From contig JAPUJA010000325.1 of NCBI GenBank assembly GCA_027296525.1, forward strand, positions 1-9,133: a DNA stretch of 9,133 bases, written 5' to 3'. The notes below the pieces were generated by a model. That model was not told where the DNA came from. It saw nothing but the letters and a program-made list of their open reading frames with translations, and made no database searches. The translations under genes were made by a program, and so were the position numbers. The DNA is from Pseudomonadota bacterium (GTDB lineage Bacteria; Pseudomonadota; Alphaproteobacteria; UBA828; JAPUJA01). Below, one piece after another: positions 5,682 to 9,133 of this stretch (position 1 is its first letter; each line of letters starts with the position of its first letter).

Positions 5682-6155
5682 ATGCGTCAGATCGGCGTCT
5701 CGGTCGAGGTCTTCGCCAAGATCTGGAGTCTGCGCGAGGCCGGCGAGCAGAGCGAGGACGACATCCTGCGTCGCTTGCTCGACTGCTCGGCGCCCTCGCA
5801 GCTCGACATTCCCATCCCCGAAGAACGCGAGGGCTTCGAGGACCTGCGCTACGGCGCGGCCTTTTCCGAGGGCTTCGAGATCTTCCGCAGCTACAAGGGG
5901 CGTCACTACCGGGCGAAGGTCGTCCAGGGCCGTTGGTACATGGAGGGGCGCTTCTAGGATCAGGTCAATCACCTGAGCCGCGCCGTCGCGAAGGGCACCG
6001 AGAACGCCTGGCTGAACTGGAAGTATCGGGACGAGGAGGGCACCATCCACCTCATCAACGAGCTCCGCGACCCCTCGCTGATTGCGCGCCGCACGGTGGG
6101 GCGCACGGCGGAAGAGCTCGGCATCCGGATGGACGCACCGAATCTCGACGTCTAG
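5682..6155 (+). pseudogene. RAMA/DUF2924-like small protein gene interrupted by an in-frame amber codon
   Basis: The frame from ATG 5682 is open for 91 codons, meets TAG at 5955-5957, and continues in the same frame for 65 more sense codons to TAG at 6153-6155. Both halves look like one conserved protein. The N-terminus IGVSVEVFAKIWSLREAGEQ followed by SEDDILRRLL resembles a short DNA-binding helix region. GFEIFRSYKGRHYRAKV then leads into RWYMEGRF, the stop, and DQVNHLSRAVAKGTENAWLNW. That pattern (basic YKG..Y.A segment, then a Ser/Ala stretch ending in NAWxNW) resembles the RAMA/DUF2924 domain, and the stop falls in its middle. The promoter and ribosome site are intact, which suggests a recent mutation. 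Sequencing error or amber readthrough are alternatives. A long minus-strand frame over the same DNA is a shadow. Confidence 0.75.
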
Positions 6156-6238
6156 ATGTGAGCTTTCAACAGGTTGTCCACTCGGCCCCGGCCGAGGAGA
6201 CTGATGTTGCACGGCATCCGTTTCCAAGGAGGGACCGA
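6156..6238. other. Spacer with a GC palindrome after the interrupted gene
   Basis: CTCGGCC-CC-GGCCGAG (6181-6196) is a perfect 7-bp inverted repeat 26 bp past the final stop of the interrupted gene. It has no T-run, so a terminator role is weak. Nothing else is seen before the AAGGAGGG site at 6226-6233. Confidence 0.3.
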
Positions 6239-6280
6239 ATGGACGCCCACGAGAATACGCCTTTGACGCTGCAGGTTTGA
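6239..6280 (+). CDS. 13-codon ORF with an ideal ribosome binding site
   Basis: ATG at 6239 starts MDAHENTPLTLQV and ends at TGA 6278-6280. AAGGAGGG (6226-6233) sits directly upstream at near-optimal spacing, the best Shine-Dalgarno sequence in the window. Nothing of length follows in the frame, and arsM approaches from the other strand 37 bp further on. It may be a real microprotein or leader, or the surviving start of a gene whose body was lost. I do not recognise it. Confidence 0.35.
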   Translation: MDAHENTPLTLQV

Positions 6281-6316
6281 GAGGCGAAACACCTTCGTGA
6301 AGGCCGCGCGCTCGCG

Positions 6317-7141
6317 TCAGCCGGACGCCTTGCGCGCGGTGAATCGGGCGCTCCAGATCTTGCCGGCGAGTTCTCCGGCGTCGCCGCCGAACCTCGGAGC
6401 CCCTGAACGGCCCTCCCTATCCGAGACCTCCGAGCGCATCAGCGCCTCGATCTCTGTGGTGCCGTAGACGAGGCGATCGGTCACTTCGACGTCGACGAGG
6501 CCGGCCTCGGCGAGGCCGCTCACATAATCCGGCTCGCTGATCGCGCCGCCCACGCAACTCGCGTAGAGCGCCGTGTCGCGACGCACACACTCGGGCAGGT
6601 CCTCCACCACGATGTCGGAGATCGATATCTTGCCTCCCGGCCTGAGCACGCGGGCGATCTCGGCAAACACCTTCGGCTTGTCGGGCGAAAGGTTGATCAC
6701 GCAGTTGGATATCACCCAGTCCACCGAGCCGGTTTCGACGGGCAGGTCCTCGATGAAGCCCTTGCGCACCTCGACGTTCCCCAGCCCGGCCTCGGCGATG
6801 TTCTTGCGTGCCCTCGAGATCATCTCATCGGTCATGTCGACACCGATGACGCGGCCCTCGGGCCCCACCTTCCGGGCGGCGAGCAGGAGGTCGATGCCGG
6901 CCCCGGCGCCGAGGTCGACCACGGTCTCGCTCCCCTCGAGTCCGGCGAAGGCCACCGGATTGCCGCAGCCGAAGGAGTTCTCGACGGCGTCGTCGGGCAA
7001 CGGCCCGAGCTCCTCGGTGCTGTAGCCGGCGACCCGGGCCACCACGCCCTTCTGGGGTGCCTCCCCGGCGCAGCAGTGCGAAGACGCGGCCCTTGCGTAG
7101 AAGTCCCGAACCTCGCGACGAATATCGCTTCTTGCACTCAT
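6317..7141 (-). CDS. arsM: Arsenite S-adenosylmethionine methyltransferase ArsM
   Basis: A 274-aa cytoplasmic class I methyltransferase that converts As(III) to methylated, ultimately volatile arsenicals. The SAM site is VVDLGAGAGID (74-84), with GVDMTDEMI (100-108) after it and the post-motif VLRPGGKISISDI (165-177). The arsenic-binding cysteines of the family can be matched: Cys23/Cys24 (SSHCCAG), Cys59 (SFGCGNP), Cys147 (ISNCVINLSPDK) and Cys196 (YASCVGGAI). All four classes of conserved Cys seen in characterised ArsM enzymes are therefore present. The ATG at 7141 has GAGGAGTGAGGAT just upstream. It lies downstream of arsR on the same strand, so expression is likely controlled by ArsR and arsenite. 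No arsenite efflux gene is visible in the window. Confidence 0.94.
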   Translation of the reverse strand: MSARSDIRREVRDFYARAASSHCCAGEAPQKGVVARVAGYSTEELGPLPDDAVENSFGCGNPVAFAGLEGSETVVDLGAGAGIDLLLAARKVGPEGRVIGVDMTDEMISRARKNIAEAGLGNVEVRKGFIEDLPVETGSVDWVISNCVINLSPDKPKVFAEIARVLRPGGKISISDIVVEDLPECVRRDTALYASCVGGAISEPDYVSGLAEAGLVDVEVTDRLVYGTTEIEALMRSEVSDREGRSGAPRFGGDAGELAGKIWSARFTARKASG

Positions 7142-7151
7142 GGCTCTATCC

Positions 7152-7307
7152 TCACTCCTCGTCGGTGGCAGATCCTGGTGCGGCCGGGCGGGCGGAGGCG
7201 GTCGAAAATTGCGCGCTCGACTCGCTCGCCCGCAAGTCGCCCGCGCACAACTTCGACACGATCGGGTTCCTCGGTTCGATCGCGCCTGCGGCGTGACTTC
7301 GGATCAT
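7152..7307 (-). CDS. Possible 51-aa ORF between arsR and arsM
   Basis: ATG at 7307 overlaps the arsR stop in ATGA, and the frame ends at TGA 7152-7154, ten bases before the arsM ATG. That spacing is what a coupled middle gene of an operon would show. The protein (start MIRSHAAGAI, one Cys, Ala/Ser-rich tail) is low complexity and matches nothing I know. All three frames on this strand stay open through most of this GC-rich stretch, so openness alone is weak evidence. It may instead be untranslated spacer, or the remains of a frameshifted arsR tail. Confidence 0.25.
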   Translation of the reverse strand: MIRSHAAGAIEPRNPIVSKLCAGDLRASESSAQFSTASARPAAPGSATDEE

Positions 7308-7663
7308 CCCGACCGACTCGTTCGGCTCGATGCCGGCGCGCTGCGGTGGCCGGCGGCCGAGCCCCTCCGGCGCTTCTCGGACCGCCGACAGCAGTTTTCG
7401 AGGAGATACCCGATCAACTCGTTCATGGCGGTGAAATTCGCCCCATAGATGACCGAGCGCCCCTCCTTGCGACAGGTCACGATTCCGGCGTTTTTCATTT
7501 CCTTCAAATGAAAGGACAGCGTCGCCGACGCCATGCCGAGCTCGTCGCCGATCCGTCCCGCCGCCATTCCGATCGTTCCGGCCTCGACGAGAAGCCGGAA
7601 GATGTCGAGCCGGTTTTCCTGCGCGAGTGCCGAGAGCGTCCCGATGGCTTCCACCTTCTCCAT
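7304..7663 (-). CDS. arsR: ArsR-family arsenic-responsive transcriptional repressor
   Basis: A 119-aa winged-helix repressor. ALAQENRLDIFRLLVEAG (12-29) and the recognition-helix segment MASATLSFHLKEMKNAGIV (44-62) are typical of ArsR, followed by the wing CRKEGRSVIYG (64-74). The metal box ELCVCDL of the E. coli type is absent. Instead the C-terminal dimer helix ends in ENCC (Cys91, Cys92), as in the Acidithiobacillus-type ArsR whose As(III) site is a C-terminal CC plus a further Cys. Here the tail after Cys92 is a basic, low-complexity stretch without another Cys, so the third ligand is missing or the tail is frameshifted. It represses its own promoter and arsM by inference from the palindrome over its start. 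Release would follow As(III) binding. Confidence 0.9.
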   Translation of the reverse strand: MEKVEAIGTLSALAQENRLDIFRLLVEAGTIGMAAGRIGDELGMASATLSFHLKEMKNAGIVTCRKEGRSVIYGANFTAMNELIGYLLENCCRRSEKRRRGSAAGHRSAPASSRTSRSG

Positions 7664-7695
7664 AATTCCAAATCTATGGAATTATGGAGAAGGTG
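7652..7695. repeat. 19-bp perfect inverted repeat over the arsR start (putative ArsR operator)
   Basis: CACCTTCTCCATAATTCCA (7652-7670) and its exact complement TGGAATTATGGAGAAGGTG (7677-7695) flank a 6-bp centre. The centre reads TAGATT on the arsR strand and is the promoter -10. The left arm includes the first four arsR codons (MEKV), and the right arm reproduces the same sequence on the opposite strand. The length is greater than the short imperfect dyads usual for ArsR sites. Its position over spacer, -10 and start codon suits repression by blocking polymerase. Confidence 0.93.
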
Positions 7696-7699
7696 TCAA
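7663..7699 (-). promoter_or_regulatory. arsR(-arsM) promoter, predicted leaderless
   Basis: On the minus strand TTGACA (7699-7694) is a perfect -35. The spacer is exactly 17 bp (7693-7677) and TAGATT (7676-7671) matches the -10 at four of six positions. Only TGGAATT separates the -10 from the ATG at 7663. Transcription should therefore begin at or within a few bases of the start codon, giving a leaderless or nearly leaderless arsR mRNA. A GGA sits before the ATG but would hardly be transcribed. Confidence 0.75.
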
Positions 7700-7815
7700 G
7701 CGCAAAGAGAGGGCCCGGCCGCGATCCCATCGCACGGCGGCACGATGCGATCGGGTTTGATGGCCGGGCTTCGACCCGGTGATTGCCGAAATCAACGGCG
7801 CCGGCCACCTCGCCG
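7696..7815. other. Spacer between the arsR promoter and the radC remnant
   Basis: Contains the inverted repeat CCGGG (7764-7768) / CCCGG (7775-7779) with a 6-nt loop. A 32-codon plus-strand frame from ATG 7684 exists only because the arsR palindrome mirrors its start codon. No gene is supported. Confidence 0.3.
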
Positions 7816-7816
7816 T
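7795..7816 (-). terminator. Possible weak terminator at the radC end
   Basis: ACGGCG (7795-7800) and CGCCGT (7811-7816) form a 6-bp stem with a 10-nt loop, overlapping the radC stop codon. On the minus strand TGATTTCGG follows, which is a poor T-tract. The call is tentative. Confidence 0.25.
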
Positions 7817-8061
7817 CACATCAGGCCGAGGCTCTTGAACGAGGCGTGGCGTCCGCGCCCGATGATCAAATGGTCGTGGACGCTGATCCCGAGCATTTGG
7901 CCCGCCTCGACGACGTCGCGCGTCATCGCGATGTCAGCCTCCGACGGCGTTGGATCGCCGCTCGGATGGTTGTGCACCATTAAAGTCTGTAATTTAGCGA
8001 AACAGCCTGCAACCGGAATCGCCCGGAATTGGCGAGGAAAATCCAGACTTTCCCGACACAC
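7816..8061 (-). pseudogene. radC: RadC (JAMM/MPN domain) C-terminal remnant, truncated by insertion
   Basis: The stop is at 7816-7818. From about position 7980 down, the frame encodes the last ~55 residues of RadC: MVHNHPSGDPTPSEAD with the JAMM metal motif HxH-x10-D, then LGISVHDHLIIG and the usual end FKSLGLM. Everything N-terminal of MVHNHPSG is not RadC. It is read from foreign DNA (MCRESLDFPRQFRAIPVAGC and on), and a full RadC is more than 200 residues long. The break is abrupt, at the TTA codon before ATGGTGCAC, and coincides with the drop in GC content and the integrase end. The missing N-terminal part should lie beyond the far end of the element. RadC's cellular role is uncertain, and this copy cannot be functional unless the element is excised. 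Confidence 0.88.
7982..8051. repeat. Repeat motifs at the element terminus (candidate integrase sites)
   Basis: AAAGTCTG (7982-7989) and its complement CAGACTTT (8044-8051) form an inverted pair that begins right at the radC junction. Between them CCGGAAT is repeated at 8013-8019 and 8023-8029, exactly ten bases apart, so on one face of the helix. Such layouts resemble recombinase or excisionase binding sites beside an att core. The function is inferred only from position. Confidence 0.45.
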
Positions 8062-8097
8062 ACCGTATCAGACTGTTGCGTGTTGTTTCGGCTTTGT

Positions 8098-8116
8098 GGT
8101 ACCTATTTGGTACCTA
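8098..8116 (+). promoter_or_regulatory. Phased GGTACCTA direct repeats upstream of the integrase
   Basis: GGTACCTA at 8098-8105 and 8109-8116 with an 11-bp period, 25 bp before the integrase start. Similar paired GGTACC motifs occur, as I recall, upstream of related island integrases. They may bind Int, an excisionase or a repressor and may overlap the integrase promoter, whose -35/-10 I cannot place with confidence. Confidence 0.5.
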
Positions 8117-8140
8117 AATCCGGCAGAATGGTTTTTTCTC

Positions 8141-9133
8141 ATGCCCAAAATCCGGCTGATGGCACGCACGATTGACAGGCTCGACGCGCCTGGATCGGGG
8201 CACATCGATTATTGGGACGAGGCTCTGCCAGGCTTCGGACTTCGCGTTTCTCAAGGCGGTCGCAAAGCGTGGGTCGTCATGTATAGGGTGAGAGGGCGCA
8301 AGCGGCGCTTGACCCTAGGAACGTATCCTCCAATGCCGCTTGTGGACGCTCGTGCGAAGGCAAAGGCTGCCATGGTCCGGGTTCAGGGCGGGGCTGATCC
8401 GGCCGAAGAAAAGCGAGTTGAAAGCGATGCTCTCACTTTTAGCCGTGTCGCTGACGAGTACCTTGAGCGCTATGCCAAGCCCCGGAAGAAATCGTGGCGT
8501 GCTGACGAAAAGGTGCTTCAGCGAGACCTGTTGCCGCGGTTCGAGCATCGGCGTATCGCAGAAATCACCCGGCGGGACATTCGCGACATCGTGAATGCGA
8601 TCAAGGCCCGTGGGGCTCCCATCCAGGCAAATAGGACCTTTGAGATCGTCAGGAAGTTATTCAATTGGGCCGTTGCCGAGGACTACCTCGATCGGTCCCC
8701 CTGCGTTGGGCTTAGCAAACCGGCGAAAGAGAATCGAAGAGACCGCGTGCTGACGGAGGATGAGATCCGTCGGGTCTGGCGAGCTATCGAGGCGGAGCAG
8801 CCGTTAATCTCTAGTCTATTCAAGCTCCGGCTCATCACAGCCCAGCGCGGCGGCGAAATTGCCAGCATGCGATGGGAAGAAATCGAGTTCGCCTCCGGTT
8901 GGTGGACCATACCGGGCGAACGGACGAAAAACGGGCTAACCCATCGAGTGCCGATCAGCAACCAAGCTCAGACAGTCCTTGATGAGTTGAACATGCAACG
9001 TGACGGCGATCAGCCGAACAAGCAACCTGACAACTCCTCGTGGGTGTTCCCTAGCCCGTTGCCAGATAGGCATTTGGAGTTTTTGGTGCAGGCTGCCCAT
9101 CGCATTCGAGATAGGGCTGGCATCGATTTCGTG
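8141..9133 (+). CDS. P4-type tyrosine site-specific integrase (partial, runs off the right edge)
   Basis: 331 codons are in the window with no stop. Residues 1-90 form the N-terminal DUF4102 arm-binding domain of P4-like integrases (YWDEALPGFGLRVSQGGRKAW, then RGRKRRLTLGTYPPMPLVDAR). Residues about 98-190 form the SAM-like core-binding domain. The catalytic domain begins near 203 with VLTEDEIRRVW. The first catalytic Arg is in TAQRGGEI (Arg236) and the beta-hairpin Lys in ERTKNG (Lys263). The HxxR box and the nucleophilic Tyr should lie just beyond the edge, since RIRDRAGIDF normally precedes them. The ATG at 8141 gives the standard MPKIRLMA start; no clear ribosome site is seen. It would insert and excise the element at the radC attachment site. 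Codon use is less GC-biased than in the host genes. Confidence 0.94.
   Translation, partial: MPKIRLMARTIDRLDAPGSGHIDYWDEALPGFGLRVSQGGRKAWVVMYRVRGRKRRLTLGTYPPMPLVDARAKAKAAMVRVQGGADPAEEKRVESDALTFSRVADEYLERYAKPRKKSWRADEKVLQRDLLPRFEHRRIAEITRRDIRDIVNAIKARGAPIQANRTFEIVRKLFNWAVAEDYLDRSPCVGLSKPAKENRRDRVLTEDEIRRVWRAIEAEQPLISSLFKLRLITAQRGGEIASMRWEEIEFASGWWTIPGERTKNGLTHRVPISNQAQTVLDELNMQRDGDQPNKQPDNSSWVFPSPLPDRHLEFLVQAAHRIRDRAGIDFV

Larger units (their letters stand above)
7981..9133. mobile_element. Left end of an integrative element inserted in radC (continues past the window)
   Basis: The element starts at about 7978-7985, where radC homology stops. It carries a short noncoding end with repeat motifs (7981-8140) and then an integrase gene reading inward. 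Base composition and codon use change: TTA, AGA, AGT, CTA and CTT codons appear that are rare in the genes to the left. The other end, the duplicated attachment core and the cargo are outside the window. Confidence 0.82.

Noticed and set aside
5646..6227. A 193-codon minus-strand open frame across the amber-interrupted gene
   Set aside because: It is longer than either half of the plus-strand gene but lacks a ribosome site and recognisable motifs. The plus strand has a promoter, GGGAG and domain-like sequence on both sides of the stop.
7652..7695. Palindrome acting as an mRNA hairpin that hides the arsR start
   Set aside because: The well-placed TTGACA/TAGATT promoter starts transcription at or next to the ATG, so the upstream arm would not be in the transcript. 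A DNA operator role fits better.
7684..7782. 32-codon plus-strand ORF starting MEKV, divergent from arsR
   Set aside because: Its start exists only because the palindrome mirrors the arsR start; the rest is Arg/Gly-rich noncoding-like sequence without a family.

Overview
The window is high-GC bacterial chromosome that looks alphaproteobacterial. The evidence is a suf cluster in the order sufS-sufU-sufT-sufA, strongly G/C-biased third codon positions and ATGA-type gene overlaps. No rRNA, tRNA or other taxonomic marker is present, so the assignment is an inference from gene content.

Layout. (1) Positions 1-1594 (+) hold the 3' end of a SUF iron-sulfur cluster operon: the tail of the cysteine desulfurase SufS, the SufU sulfur-transfer/scaffold protein, a SufT (MIP18/DUF59) protein with an unusual 15-bp tandem-repeat N-terminus, and the A-type carrier SufA. 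A hairpin terminator follows. (2) Positions 1670-4755 (-) hold an OFA-like major facilitator transporter, a peptidase-M15-like protein of unknown role, and a polyamine-type (PotA-like) ABC ATPase with no permease or binding protein beside it. Very small ORFs precede the ATPase and one overlaps its start. (3) Positions 5037-5438 (-) encode a single-domain rhodanese. It diverges from a RAMA/DUF2924-like gene at 5682-6155 (+) that carries one in-frame amber codon. The two share an AT-rich promoter island next to three copies of a 16-bp GC-rich repeat. (4) Positions 6317-7663 (-) form an arsenic-response unit: an ArsR regulator and the arsenite methyltransferase ArsM, possibly with a small ORF between them. 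The arsR promoter has a perfect TTGACA, a 17-bp spacer and TAGATT, lies inside a 19-bp perfect inverted repeat, and predicts an essentially leaderless mRNA. (5) From 7816 on, the C-terminal part of a radC gene is cut at its JAMM motif, and foreign, lower-GC DNA begins. That DNA carries phased direct repeats and a P4-type tyrosine integrase that runs off the right edge. This is one end of an integrative element inserted in radC.

How it fits together. Region 1 builds and delivers Fe-S clusters. The rhodanese handles sulfane sulfur but is not demonstrably part of that operon. The arsRM unit senses arsenite and detoxifies it by methylation; no efflux pump is visible. The right end is a genomic-island boundary. 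I did not find a convincing new multi-gene system. The items most worth a second look are the arsR palindrome/leaderless promoter, the amber-interrupted RAMA-like gene, the radC junction, and the SufT tandem repeat.
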